Shown: positions 1 through 8,131 of the stretch, in pieces
Numbering within the stretch: position 1 is the first letter of the stretch
Layout of the letters: each line of letters starts with the position of its first letter
NCBI GenBank assembly: GCA_016717595.1
Contig: JADKFE010000066.1
Location: 1-40,580 of the forward strand
DNA from: Deltaproteobacteria bacterium
GTDB taxonomy: Bacteria > Myxococcota_A > UBA796 > CAJQPC01
Length of the DNA stretch: 40,580 bases
Reading direction: 5' to 3'
Translations under genes and position numbers: made by a program
The notes under the pieces: generated by a model
The model's database searches: none
What the model was told of the DNA's origin: nothing
Seen by the model: only the letters and a program-made list of their open reading frames with translations

Positions 1-679
1 CCGATGGTGTGGAACCGCTCAACGTGGTGCCTGGAGAGGTCGTACTCCGCGGCCCAGGCGTCGAGGAGCGTGGCACGATCGGTCACACAGAACGCGCCAT
101 CGGACGCCCGGCGACGAACCAGGTCGCTGACCGTGAGCTGCCGCACGACCTTGCTCACATAGCCAGCGCTGAGCCCCGTACGCGCCACAAGCTCCGTCTG
201 GCGCCACCACACCCCAGGCGACATCAACAGGATGCGGCTGATCCGGCTCGCGGATGGGGAGAAGCTGGGGCCTGCGCGACCCAATGAGATCGACGCCGCG
301 CCGCCGTCTACACGCAGGCGAAGGCCCGGCGCCCGCACGTCGGCGGCCCCGGTGAGATCGAGCCAAGAGAGCTGAAGCGCCTTGGCCAACCGCTGAGCCG
401 CCGGGCCCATCTTGGGCACGACGAGCAGAGGGATGACGCCGCTGGGAGCGTCAGCGGTCTGCACATGTAGCCACCGATGCGCAGCCTCGATCGTGCTGCG
501 GGCGTCGCTGCCTATGACCTCGACAAACCAGTCCCAGCCGCCGCCGCGGAGGTAAAGATCCGGTCCGGGCTCACCCCTCCGCGTGGCGCGCGGGCCGTCA
601 CCGGCCCCACGGGCTCACCCAGCAGCTCCGACAAGAGCTGTGGCACTCGGGTGGCTGCGATGGCCTCTACCTCGAACAT
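1..679 (-). pseudogene. Frameshifted HTH regulator, AbiEi-antitoxin-like, 3' end outside window
   Basis: Reading leftward from ATG 679, which has AGGA four bases upstream, the frame gives MFEVEAIAATRVPQLL and then fails at a run of four C (574-577, G on the coding strand). Adding one base restores an uninterrupted frame to position 1. It contains GWDWFVEVIG, then VVPKMGPAAQRLAKALQLSW-LDLTG, then a winged-helix-like stretch (RISRILLMSPGVWWRQTELV, GLSAGYVSKVVRQL) and the DAWAAEYDLSRHHV tail. From memory, this order (nuclease-like N-terminus, WLDLxG, helix-turn-helix) matches proteins annotated as type IV AbiEi antitoxins or HTH regulators. In such systems a nucleotidyltransferase toxin would follow, here beyond the left edge. 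The break is either a true pseudogene mutation or a homopolymer error. The family call is moderate; that the frame codes for protein is fairly sure. Confidence 0.6.
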
Positions 680-718
680 GTTTCCTATATACACCTACTT
701 TCCTATATTGGAAAGTAG
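680..718 (-). promoter_or_regulatory. Palindromic operator-like site at start of the HTH gene
   Basis: TTTCCTATAT (681-690) is followed by a perfect 9-bp inverted repeat, CTACTTTCC (695-703) and GGAAAGTAG (710-718), around TATATT. It abuts the ATG at 679 on the minus strand and is far more AT-rich than the surroundings. Its place, and a second copy at 879-912, suggest autoregulation by the HTH protein encoded just downstream. That is inference from position and symmetry. Confidence 0.5.
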
Positions 719-878
719 TCATTTCGAGGAAACCCGCCAATAGAATGCAGAGACTCAGCGGCGATCCCTGGATGAAACCCGTGGACCGATCTCACTCAGC
801 ACCAATTCCGCTGAGTGCCCTTCTAACCGGCGTTCTTACTCATGCGCCGGTACGGGCTCCACCATCGAAGACCTACGA

Positions 879-912
879 GGTTTCCTATTTCTACTTTCCA
901 ATGTAGGAAACC
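879..912. promoter_or_regulatory. Second operator-like repeat, GGTTTCCTA...TAGGAAACC
   Basis: A perfect 9-bp inverted repeat GGTTTCCTA (879-887) / TAGGAAACC (904-912) encloses CTACTTTCC (891-899), the same word as in the site at 680-718. Shorter GAGGAAAC words occur at 725-732 and 926-933. The stretch 719-957 shows no coding frame I can support. It separates the HTH gene from the 3' end of the di-iron protein gene. Confidence 0.4.
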
Positions 913-957
913 ACGAGCGACAAAGAGGAAACTAGCATACTCACCAGTAACTACCCC

Positions 958-1773
958 CTACCCCACAAACCCCAGCTCCGTGAGGTACGTCTTCTCCAGC
1001 GTCGACCGCGACGTGCTCACCTGGCTGCGCAAGAACAGCGCCACGCCCCAGGCCATGGCGCCGAGCCGCTTCACCGTGCCCACGGGCGCCTCCGGCGTGA
1101 TGCCGAGGTCGCGGCCTTGTTGGCGGATGCGCGCGCTCACGAAGTCCACGAAGGGGCCTAAGTGGCTCAGCACGGGGTGGCCTTCAGCGCGGCGGGCGAA
1201 GGGCCGCACCATGAGGCGGGCGAGCACGATCTGCAGCTCCAGGAGGCCGTAGTAGGGCCAGCGCAGCCAGGGGCGCTCGGCCAACATCGCGCGGGTCTCT
1301 TTCTCGCCCCAGGCGACGTGCTCCTCTTCTTCACGCACGACTACACGGAGCTTCTTCTTGATCTCGGGCACGGCGGGGTGGTCGTCGGGCAAGGTCTGGA
1401 GCAGGACGTCCTTGAAGATGTCGAGCACCATGCCCTCGCCGATGGCGTGCTCCATCAGCACCTTGAGCGGGTAGTAGTTGTTGTGCGCCGAGAGCAGCTT
1501 CACCACCCAATGCGCTGGGGCCGGGGTCATGTTCAACGAGCGGAACACCTCGGCGAAGAGCTCCAGGTGGTTGAGCTCTTGGCGGGCCTGACGCACGTAG
1601 AACCGCGCGGCCTCCAGCGAGCGCGCCGCGTAGAGCGACTTGCCGCAGTACACCCCCGTCGCCTCGCCGAAGAGGGCTTGGGAGAGGATGAAGCGCACCA
1701 GCTCCCGGTCTTGGGGCTCGTTGAGGTTAAACGCCGCGCCGCCGAAGTCATAGCCGTGCTGAATCTTGTCCAT
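958..1773 (-). CDS. Ferritin-like di-iron protein
   Basis: A soluble 271-residue protein. It has the helical four-ligand pattern of ferritin-like carboxylate-bridged di-iron proteins: Glu37, E66-x2-H69 (in RQELNHLELF), Glu108 or Glu113 (LMEHAIGEG) and E149-x2-H152 (in REEEEHVAWGEKE). Two ExxH pairs of this kind bind two irons in oxygenases, hydroxylases and desaturases such as MiaE and PaaA. The sequence does not tell me the substrate. The C-terminal third is basic, with a hydrophobic stretch (GAMAWGVALFLRSQ) that may touch the membrane. The gene is divergent from the PLP enzyme, with only 33 bases between the starts, so the promoters overlap. Fold call is good; reaction unknown. Confidence 0.75.
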   Translation of the reverse strand: MDKIQHGYDFGGAAFNLNEPQDRELVRFILSQALFGEATGVYCGKSLYAARSLEAARFYVRQARQELNHLELFAEVFRSLNMTPAPAHWVVKLLSAHNNYYPLKVLMEHAIGEGMVLDIFKDVLLQTLPDDHPAVPEIKKKLRVVVREEEEHVAWGEKETRAMLAERPWLRWPYYGLLELQIVLARLMVRPFARRAEGHPVLSHLGPFVDFVSARIRQQGRDLGITPEAPVGTVKRLGAMAWGVALFLRSQVSTSRSTLEKTYLTELGFVG

Positions 1774-1806
1774 GGGCTCAATCTAGCCTAGGATCCAGGG
1801 GTCGGC

Positions 1807-2757
1807 ATGTCGGAGAGCACAATGAGCTGGAGCGAGAGACGACTCACCCTAGGCGCCTGGCCGAGCCCGATCCGCTCCCTGCGCGCCTTGAGGCGAGACC
1901 TGTGGATGAAAGATGACGGGCTCTGCCACCCCGCCTACGCCGGGAACAAGGTGCGAAAGCTGGAGCATCTGCTCTATGGGGCCAAGGAGCGGGTGATCAC
2001 GCTCGGCGCCGTGGGCTCCCACCACGTGCTCGCCACCGCGGTTCACGGGAACGACGCCGGGCACAAGGTCGAGGCCGTCGTCATCCCGCGGCCCTTCGAC
2101 CCGCACATGCTGGACATGCTGCGCGCCACCTTGCCCCGGGCCACGCTTCACCGCGCGCCGAACTTGATCGAGGGTCGCAAGCTGCTCGCTGAGCTTGGCG
2201 AGGGCGCCACGGTGCTGCCCGCCGGGGGCTCCAACCCCGTCGGCGCCTTGGGGTATGTCAGCGCGGCGATGGAGCTGGCCGAGCAGGTGCGAGAGGGCAT
2301 CTTGCCCGCGCCGCGCCGGGTCTTCGTCGCCTTGGGCACCGGCGGCACCGCCGCGGGCCTCGCCGTTGGGCTCAAGGCCGCCGGGCTGGCGTCGGAGGTG
2401 GTCGCCGTGCGGGTGGTGCCCACGTCTTGGCTCGATCTCGACGCCCTCAAGGCCCTGGTGAGCGCCGTCTCCGAGATCACCGGCTATGCGGAGGCGCCGA
2501 TCACCGTTCAAGACGCCCAGCTCGGCGCGGGCTATGGCCTGCCCACGGCGTCGGCCAAAGAGGCCGTGGCCTTGGCAAAAGCCGCCGCCGACCTTCGCTT
2601 AGAGGGCACCTACACCGGCAAAGCCCTCGCCGCGGCGATGCACGCCGGGGAGGGCCCCGACCTGTTCTGGTGTACCCTCTCGCGGCAGGCGATCGAGCCC
2701 CTCTTCGGGGAAGGACCGCCGCCGGATCCCGCCGCCTGGGGCTTCGTCACGGCATAA
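1807..2757 (+). CDS. PLP-dependent D-cysteine desulfhydrase / ACC deaminase family
   Basis: A cytosolic fold-type II PLP enzyme of 316 residues, the normal family length. NKVRKLEHLL holds the Schiff-base lysine. LPAGGSNPVGALGY is the conserved Gly-rich substrate loop and LGTGGTAAGL binds the PLP phosphate. The family includes D-cysteine desulfhydrase (D-Cys to pyruvate, H2S and ammonia) and 1-aminocyclopropane-1-carboxylate deaminase. The sequence alone does not settle which, though D-Cys desulfhydrase is the usual form in such bacteria. ATG 1807 lacks a clear Shine-Dalgarno. ATG 1822 has GGAG six bases upstream and gives MSWSERRLTLGAWPSP, so it may be the true start. DUF1189 follows after 7 bases on the same strand. 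Confidence 0.85.
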   Translation: MSESTMSWSERRLTLGAWPSPIRSLRALRRDLWMKDDGLCHPAYAGNKVRKLEHLLYGAKERVITLGAVGSHHVLATAVHGNDAGHKVEAVVIPRPFDPHMLDMLRATLPRATLHRAPNLIEGRKLLAELGEGATVLPAGGSNPVGALGYVSAAMELAEQVREGILPAPRRVFVALGTGGTAAGLAVGLKAAGLASEVVAVRVVPTSWLDLDALKALVSAVSEITGYAEAPITVQDAQLGAGYGLPTASAKEAVALAKAAADLRLEGTYTGKALAAAMHAGEGPDLFWCTLSRQAIEPLFGEGPPPDPAAWGFVTA

Positions 2758-2764
2758 AGGACGA

Positions 2765-3574
2765 ATGATGGCCCACGACACCCCGCCGATGAAGGCGCCG
2801 TCGCTCTACGCCGCGCTCTTGTTGTTCCCGCTCCTCAACGGCGGGTACTGGCGTGGGGTGGCGCGCTGGGGGAGCGGGTTTGGCATCCTCTACCTGCACG
2901 TCATGCTGCTGATCGTGTGGGTGCCCTTGACCGTGCAAGGGCTGCGTCTCCTCGACCGCGTCGAGCACGAGTACGCGCCCAAGGTGCTGGCCGACTTCCC
3001 GGAGATCATCATCCACGGCGGCCGGGCGCGGGTGCGCGGCGTCGAGGAGCCTTGGGTGATGGTGGATCCGCAGACGGACCTGCCGTTTCTGGTGGTCGAC
3101 ACCACGGGGGAGATCACCAGCCTCAAGGGGCGGACCGAGTCGGCGCTGCTCACGAAGACCGAGCTCATCGTCACCCACCTCGACCCCCTGCCCACCCAGG
3201 TGATCCCCCTCACCGTGGTGGACGCCTTCTTCTTGAACCGCGCGCTGTTGGAGGAGCTGCTCGACGAGATGAGCGGCTTTGTGCGCTGGGCGTTCTTCCC
3301 CATGGCCTTCACCCTGTCGATCAGCTACCGCGCTGGGTTCTGGGCGGGGTTCGGCTTGTTCGCCTACCTGTACTCGCGGCGCGGCGGGGCCGAGGGCCTG
3401 TCTTGGGGGGCCTGCGGGCGGTTTGGGGCCCTGGCGCTCACGCCGATCATGGCGGTGGACACGGTGTTCACCCTGGCGCACTGGACGCCGCCGCTCTGGG
3501 AGCTTCTGAGCTTTGGCGCCGGGGGCGCGTTGACCGCCTGGGCCGTGCGTCAGAGCCTGCCACGCAGCCCATAA
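2765..3574 (+). CDS. DUF1189 family membrane protein
   Basis: A 269-residue membrane protein of the DUF1189 type. It has an N-terminal hydrophobic segment (about 10-27) and a second (about 40-58). An extracytoplasmic domain follows (about 65-170) with FPEIIIHGGRARV, an EEPWVMVDP element, LPFLVVDTTGEIT and LLTKTELIV. Several C-terminal membrane segments run from about 173 to 262. The order of a short peptide-like domain between membrane segments and the VDTTG signature is what I recognise. The function is unknown. AAGGA just before ATG 2765 overlaps the stop of the upstream gene, so the two are probably co-transcribed. The 3' end overlaps the convergent DUF218 gene by 25 bases. Confidence 0.7.
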   Translation: MMAHDTPPMKAPSLYAALLLFPLLNGGYWRGVARWGSGFGILYLHVMLLIVWVPLTVQGLRLLDRVEHEYAPKVLADFPEIIIHGGRARVRGVEEPWVMVDPQTDLPFLVVDTTGEITSLKGRTESALLTKTELIVTHLDPLPTQVIPLTVVDAFFLNRALLEELLDEMSGFVRWAFFPMAFTLSISYRAGFWAGFGLFAYLYSRRGGAEGLSWGACGRFGALALTPIMAVDTVFTLAHWTPPLWELLSFGAGGALTAWAVRQSLPRSP

Positions 3575-4119
3575 GCCGCCACGGCGACCACCTCTCGGGC
3601 GGCGCCGCGTATCCGGGCGCTCCAGGGGCCCACGCTGCCCACGCCGCGCACCTCGGGGAAGTACCGCCCGAACACCCGCTCCGCGCGCCAGACGTGGTAG
3701 GCGTCGGAGACGACGATCACCCGGGCGCCCTGGGCGAGCAACGATGCGTAGCGCGCGTTCTCTTCAGTAGAGCTTGACTGGTCCTCGAGGCGGATGACCG
3801 AGGCCGGCAATCCCAAAGACTCGGCGTGACGCGCCGCCGCCGCGGCCTCGCTCACCCCGCCCGCGCCGACGCCGCCGGTGAAGATCACCTCCGGCGCGAG
3901 GCCCTCCCGCCACAAGGCCACCGCGCGCTCCGCCCGGCGCGCCAAGGCGTCTGAAGGCTGGCCTGAAGGGTGAACGCGGCACCCGGCGACGATGATCACG
4001 TCGTAGGGGCTTAGAGGCGGGGCGCGGTGGCCGTAGCGGTCGAGGGCCACGGCGAGGGTCAGCCAGAGGGTGATCACGGCGAGGATCGGCACACGCAGGC
4101 GCTTGGGCGAGAGGGTCAT
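3550..4119 (-). CDS. DUF218 (YdcF/SanA/ElyC-like) protein
   Basis: About 190 residues from ATG 4119. One N-terminal membrane anchor (VPILAVITLWLTLAVALD) is followed by the DUF218 domain. Recognisable parts are YDVIIVAGCRV, ALARRAERAVALW, VIFTGGVG, the SSSTEENARY element and VIVVSDAYHVWRAERVF. SanA, ElyC and YdcF act in envelope integrity or bind nucleotide-like ligands, but the reaction is not established. An upstream in-frame extension to 4278 is open but would put a long basic tail before the anchor, so I prefer 4119. It is convergent with and overlaps the DUF1189 gene. Confidence 0.8.
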   Translation of the reverse strand: MTLSPKRLRVPILAVITLWLTLAVALDRYGHRAPPLSPYDVIIVAGCRVHPSGQPSDALARRAERAVALWREGLAPEVIFTGGVGAGGVSEAAAAARHAESLGLPASVIRLEDQSSSTEENARYASLLAQGARVIVVSDAYHVWRAERVFGRYFPEVRGVGSVGPWSARIRGAAREVVAVAAYGLRGRL

Positions 4120-4276
4120 CGGGCACCAGGGGGTGAGGGGCCCCCGGCCCTTGAGCAAGGGTCGTGCCAAGCTCCGTCTATCGTGTGGACGTTCAGTCGC
4201 GCGGCGATCTGCCGCGCTTTGTGGCAAACTGGGCGTTCGCGCCGAACCCCCAACGGCGTCGGAGGCCGCCCCCCTC

Positions 4277-5674
4277 ATGCTGCTGTTCGCCTGGTTGACC
4301 CTCGCTGAGGCTGACGCCTCGGCCTACTACTTCGCGGACGTCGGCGTGCGCGCCTTCGGTCGCGGCGGCGCGTTCATCGCCGGGGCTGACGACATCAACG
4401 CCCAGTATTACAACCCGGCGGCGCTGAGCCGCATCAAGGGCGGGCGCTTCACGCTGAACGTCGCCGCCGTCGATCAGTACGTCTACTTTGACCGCGCAGA
4501 CGAGGTGAGTGGCGACACCACCGAGGTGTTTGACCCCGTGCTCAACGTGGCCAAACCCTACGTCATCCCCAACTTCGGCGTGTCGTGGGACGCGGGCCGC
4601 GAAGGCACCACCTTCGCCTTCGGCTTCTACCCGCCCTACGCGCCCGACGTGTCGTATGACCCGAACGGCCCCCAGCGCTACACCCTCGTGGACACCTCGG
4701 TCATCCAGACCAACCTCGGGCCGTCCGTGGGCCACCGCTTCGTGGAGTGGGCGCCCTGGCTCTCTGTCGGCGCCGGGGTGAGCTGGGCCTTGATGTACGC
4801 CGAGCAAGAGCTCGTGCTCACCACCTCGGGCAACGACGATCCCGCCGGGGACATCCGCTTCAGCCTCGCCGCCACGGACCGCGCCCGCTTCACCGGCAAC
4901 GCCGGGATCCTCATCGAGCCCGAGTCGGGCCGCTTCGCCATCGGCGCCTCCGTCACCCCGCCGGTGAAGTTTTTGGCTGAAGGCGCGATGACCGGCGACT
5001 TCACCACCCACGGCCTCTACACCGGGGGCTTCGTCACCGACCCCATCGTGCAAGACGACGCGATCTCGCTGGCGATCACCATGCCGCTCATCCTGCGGGC
5101 CGGGGTGCTCGTGCGGCCCATCGACGGTCTGGAGGTCGAGCTGGCCGGGGTGTGGCAAGACTGGCGCATCGTCGAGACCATCGTGGTGGACGACGTCGAG
5201 ATGAACCTGCACACCCAAGCCGGGGACATCGTGATCGAGGGGCCCATCGAGCTGCCCGCGGGCTACGAGGACGCCTTCTCCGTGCGCCTGGGCGCCGAGT
5301 ATGACGTGAACGACCAGCTCGCCCTGCGCGCGGGCGGGATGTTCGAGTCCTCCGCCATCCCCGCCGCCACCCAGGGTGTCGGCCTGGTGGACGGCCCCAA
5401 GTGGGGCTACAGCGCCGGGGCGACCTACCGTGTGGGCCGCCGCTACGCCCTCGACGCCGGCTTCGCCCAGCAGCTCATCGCGCCCCGGGAGATCACCAAC
5501 TCCCAGGTGCGCCAGGTCCAGATCGACGCCACCTCGGGTGAGGTCGACGAGGGTCGCATCGTCGGCAACGGCCTGTTCAAGAGCCGGGTGACGATGTTCG
5601 GCGTGGGCCTCAGCGTCGATTTTGACCTACAGGACGCCGCCCCGGCGGCGGCGGGCGCGGCGGCGGGCGGTTAG
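4277..5674 (+). CDS. FadL/OmpP1-TodX-like outer membrane beta-barrel
   Basis: A 465-residue outer-membrane protein from ATG 4277 (GGAGG about 12 bases upstream). The short signal peptide MLLFAWLTLAEADASA is followed by the family's N-terminal plug signature: GVRAFGRGGAFIAGADD and then YYNPAALSRI. Alternating amphipathic strands continue to the end, including SVTPPVKFLAEG and RAGVLVRPIDGLEVELAGVW, and the protein finishes with an Ala/Gly tail. FadL-type barrels let hydrophobic molecules such as long-chain fatty acids or aromatics diffuse across the outer membrane. The cargo here is unknown. Eight bases separate it from the cytochrome c gene, so they likely share a transcript. The open frame reaches further upstream, but that part looks non-coding and lacks a signal peptide. 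Confidence 0.85.
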   Translation: MLLFAWLTLAEADASAYYFADVGVRAFGRGGAFIAGADDINAQYYNPAALSRIKGGRFTLNVAAVDQYVYFDRADEVSGDTTEVFDPVLNVAKPYVIPNFGVSWDAGREGTTFAFGFYPPYAPDVSYDPNGPQRYTLVDTSVIQTNLGPSVGHRFVEWAPWLSVGAGVSWALMYAEQELVLTTSGNDDPAGDIRFSLAATDRARFTGNAGILIEPESGRFAIGASVTPPVKFLAEGAMTGDFTTHGLYTGGFVTDPIVQDDAISLAITMPLILRAGVLVRPIDGLEVELAGVWQDWRIVETIVVDDVEMNLHTQAGDIVIEGPIELPAGYEDAFSVRLGAEYDVNDQLALRAGGMFESSAIPAATQGVGLVDGPKWGYSAGATYRVGRRYALDAGFAQQLIAPREITNSQVRQVQIDATSGEVDEGRIVGNGLFKSRVTMFGVGLSVDFDLQDAAPAAAGAAAGG

Positions 5675-5682
5675 AGGGCGCC

Positions 5683-6255
5683 ATGATCCCGGCCAACTCG
5701 ATCCTCTCGCGGCGTGTGCTGATCCCCGCCGCCCTCGTGCTCACCCTCGCGGGCGCCGTGCTCGCCGGGATGCCCACCAAACGCCCCGAGGACCACGTCC
5801 GCGGGCGCACGGTGTTCATGCAGAGCTGCTGGCAATGCCACGGCGCGTCCAACAACGGCCAAGGCCCCGCCGCTGAGGCCCTCGTCGGCGGCGTGCCCGA
5901 CCTGCGCGGCAAGATGAGCGAGGACCGCTTCGACGCCCTCATCCCGGTCATCCTCGAAGGCAAAGGCAAGATGCCCGCTTATGCCGAGGAGATGGACAAA
6001 CACGACGCCCGGCGGGTGCTCGTCTACCTCCATCGCCTCGACACCGGTGAGGAGACGCCCCCGGTGACGCCTGCGCCCAAGGCCACCAAGCCGGGGGCGG
6101 TGGGCGAAGACGGCGAGGAGGCCGCGACGGACGACGAGGCCAAAGAGGAGGACGCCGAGCCCACCACGCCGCCGACGCCCAGCCTCACGCCGGGGATGCG
6201 ACCGCCAGCGCCGGCGCTGCGGCGGCCCAAGGCTGAGGCCGAGGCCGGGGACTGA
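5683..6255 (+). CDS. Class I c-type cytochrome with acidic/Pro-rich tail
   Basis: A 190-residue monoheme cytochrome c. Residues 10-29 are hydrophobic (RRVLIPAALVLTLAGAVLAG) and export the protein as a signal peptide or anchor. C49-W-Q-C52-H53 binds heme, and Met97 in GKGKMPAY is the likely sixth ligand. The heme domain ends near residue 117. A long acidic and Pro/Ala-rich tail (about 120-190) looks like a disordered wall or surface spacer. It sits 8 bases after the FadL-like gene with GAGG before the ATG. Role: periplasmic electron carrier; its partners are not visible here. Confidence 0.85.
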   Translation: MIPANSILSRRVLIPAALVLTLAGAVLAGMPTKRPEDHVRGRTVFMQSCWQCHGASNNGQGPAAEALVGGVPDLRGKMSEDRFDALIPVILEGKGKMPAYAEEMDKHDARRVLVYLHRLDTGEETPPVTPAPKATKPGAVGEDGEEAATDDEAKEEDAEPTTPPTPSLTPGMRPPAPALRRPKAEAEAGD

Positions 6256-6284
6256 CCGGCCGAGGATCGCCCGATCAAAAAAGT

Positions 6285-6341
6285 AGACCACCTGGTCTGG
6301 ACCACTTGGTCTGCCGTCGTTAAGGGCAGACCAGCCGGTCT
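6285..6341. promoter_or_regulatory. Three TetR-type operators upstream of hydrolase-TetR operon
   Basis: Three 14-bp palindromes of the form AGACC-N4-GGTCT: 6285-6298 (perfect), 6299-6312 (GGACC in the left half) and 6328-6341 (perfect). The first two are directly adjacent, and all lie 33-89 bases before the hydrolase ATG. TetR-family dimers typically bind such short symmetric sites, and a tetR gene is the second gene of this operon. Autoregulation is the natural inference. Confidence 0.7.
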
Positions 6342-6373
6342 ACTCCAGGCCGCGCCTCAAGATCGGAGCCGGA

Positions 6374-7519
6374 ATGGTCCCCTTCACCTTCCCTGTCGGG
6401 TTTCAGCGATTCTCAAGCGCCGCCTTCGTGAACTACCAGATGAACCGCCTCTACGCCTGCGGTCTGGTGGACGCGGCGTCCCTCAAGACGCTCTGCGCCT
6501 CAAACCCCTCCATCGTGGAGCTGCCCGCGGCCTTGGGCGCGCTCTCCGCCGAGGCCGAGGCCCGGGGTGATCTTCGCCTCGCCTTCGGCGCCCAGCGCGG
6601 CGCGGAGTTCTTCACCCCGCCCGGCACCCCGGCCCGGGTGGCCGCCTGGACGCGGATGCGCGCCCTCTTCGACCGGGCCTTCGGCGCGCTGGGCTATACC
6701 CGCCACGAGGTCCCGTACGGCGGCGCCTCGATGCCCGTCACCGTGCTGCCCGCCCAAGGGCCCTCCCGGGGCCGCGTGCTGCTGATGGGCGGCTTCGACT
6801 CGGTGATCGAGGAGTTTGTCGGCGTGTGGATTCGGCTGTCCGAGGCCGGGTTTGACGTGGCGGCGATGGAGGGCCCCGGCCAAGGCGGCGCGCGCATCGC
6901 CGGCCTCACCTTCGATCACGACTACGAGCGCCCCGTGGCGGCGATCCTCGACCAGCTCGGCTGGGACGACGTGACGATCATCGGCCTGTCCATGGGCGGC
7001 TACTGGGCCCTACGCGCCGCCGGTCGAGAGCCCCGCGTCACCCGGGCCGTCGCCTGGCCCCCGGTGTACGACTGGCTGGCGAAGTTGCCGGGCTTCGCGC
7101 AGCGATTTGTGCGCTGGATGGTGAGCTTTCGGGGCTTCATGCGCTGGAGCGTGCGCCTGCGGGCCAAGCTCATCCCCGTGCTCGGCCACGCCGTGACCCA
7201 CACGATGTACCTCGTCGATGGCGACGACCCGATGCTCGCCGTGGACTGGCTGATGGGCATGAACAAGGAGCACCTCGGCAGCGAGCGGGTCACCCAAGAC
7301 GTGCTGCTGATGGTCGGTGAACAAGACGACTTCCAGCCCCCCGTGCTCGCCGAGCGCCAGGCCGCCGCGCTCACCCACGCCCGCAGCGTGACCACACGCC
7401 GCTTCACCGCCGCCGAGCACGCCGCCGCCCACTGTCAGATGGGAAACCTATCGCTCGCGTGCGAGGTGCTGATCAGCTGGCTAAGCAGCGAGCGACCCCA
7501 CCCCCAACGAGAGCCCTGA
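6374..7519 (+). CDS. Alpha/beta-hydrolase (FrsA/esterase-like)
   Basis: A 381-residue alpha/beta-fold hydrolase. The nucleophile elbow is GLSMGG with Ser206. The oxyanion region is RVLLMGGFDSVIEEF and the acid is probably in VGEQDDFQPP. The catalytic His is in AAEHAAAHCQMGN. A long N-terminal helical cap (1-130) places it near FrsA and 2,6-dihydroxypseudooxynicotine hydrolase-like enzymes rather than simple lipases. The substrate is unknown. GGAG stands five bases before ATG 6374. The gene is first in an operon with tetR, three bases downstream, behind triple operators. That implies induction by a ligand that may be its substrate or product. Confidence 0.8.
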   Translation: MVPFTFPVGFQRFSSAAFVNYQMNRLYACGLVDAASLKTLCASNPSIVELPAALGALSAEAEARGDLRLAFGAQRGAEFFTPPGTPARVAAWTRMRALFDRAFGALGYTRHEVPYGGASMPVTVLPAQGPSRGRVLLMGGFDSVIEEFVGVWIRLSEAGFDVAAMEGPGQGGARIAGLTFDHDYERPVAAILDQLGWDDVTIIGLSMGGYWALRAAGREPRVTRAVAWPPVYDWLAKLPGFAQRFVRWMVSFRGFMRWSVRLRAKLIPVLGHAVTHTMYLVDGDDPMLAVDWLMGMNKEHLGSERVTQDVLLMVGEQDDFQPPVLAERQAAALTHARSVTTRRFTAAEHAAAHCQMGNLSLACEVLISWLSSERPHPQREP

Positions 7520-7522
7520 GCC

Positions 7523-8113
7523 ATGTCGTTTACGCGAGACTTCCCGCGCCGTGAGCCGCTCATCGAGGCCGCGCTCAACGAGTTTGTGCGCCAGGGCTAT
7601 GAACAAGCCAGCCTCAACGACATCCTCGCCGCGTCCGGCGTGAGCAAAGGCAAGTTCTACCACTACTTTGACAGCAAGCAGGCGCTCTACCTCGGCCTCG
7701 TCGAGCTGCTCATCCAGCGCAAGAAGGAGCACTTCGCCGCCAACCCCGTGGGCGAGCAGAAGGGCTTCTTCGCCACCCTGCGCGCCCAGCTCGACGCCGG
7801 GCAGCGCTTCGCCTTGGCCCAGCCCGATCTCTACCGCTTCAGCCAGGCCTTCTTGCGCGAGCGCGGCACGCCGATCTACACCGTCGTGATGGAGACCTAC
7901 GGCCTCGGCGGGGACAGCGCCGTCGCCCAGCTCGTCGCCGCGTACCACGCTCGGGGCGCCTTCGCCGAGAGCCTCAGCCTTGAGTTTGTCACCCGGGCGG
8001 TGCTGCTCGTGCTCAACGGCCTGCCGCAGCTCCTCGACCTGTCCTCCCCTGAAGACCTCAACGCCCACCTCGATGAGCTGATGGGCTTTCTCGAGCGCGG
8101 GCTGGGGCGGTGA
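7523..8113 (+). CDS. TetR/AcrR family transcriptional regulator
   Basis: A 196-residue one-component regulator. The N-terminal DNA-binding domain is complete: IEAALNEFVRQGYEQASLND, then ILAASGVSKGKFYHYFDSK with the classic KGxFYxYFxSK recognition helix, then LYLGLVELLIQRK. The helical C-terminal ligand and dimer domain (about 60-196) is not diagnostic of a ligand. It is three bases downstream of the hydrolase gene, so they are co-transcribed. The AGACC-N4-GGTCT boxes before the operon are its likely targets. Confidence 0.9.
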   Translation: MSFTRDFPRREPLIEAALNEFVRQGYEQASLNDILAASGVSKGKFYHYFDSKQALYLGLVELLIQRKKEHFAANPVGEQKGFFATLRAQLDAGQRFALAQPDLYRFSQAFLRERGTPIYTVVMETYGLGGDSAVAQLVAAYHARGAFAESLSLEFVTRAVLLVLNGLPQLLDLSSPEDLNAHLDELMGFLERGLGR

Positions 8114-8131
8114 GCGGAGGCGCCTCAGCTC
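8112..8131. terminator. Short hairpin between convergent genes
   Basis: The tetR stop codon and the M48 stop codon flank a near-perfect palindrome (GAGC-GGAGGCGCCTC-AGCTC) with a GAGGCGCCTC core. There is no T-run on either side, so intrinsic termination would be weak. It may simply mark the transcript ends. Confidence 0.3.

Noticed and set aside
4193..5218. Minus-strand open frame over the FadL-like gene
   Set aside because: His/Gly/Val-rich shadow of a clear beta-barrel gene.
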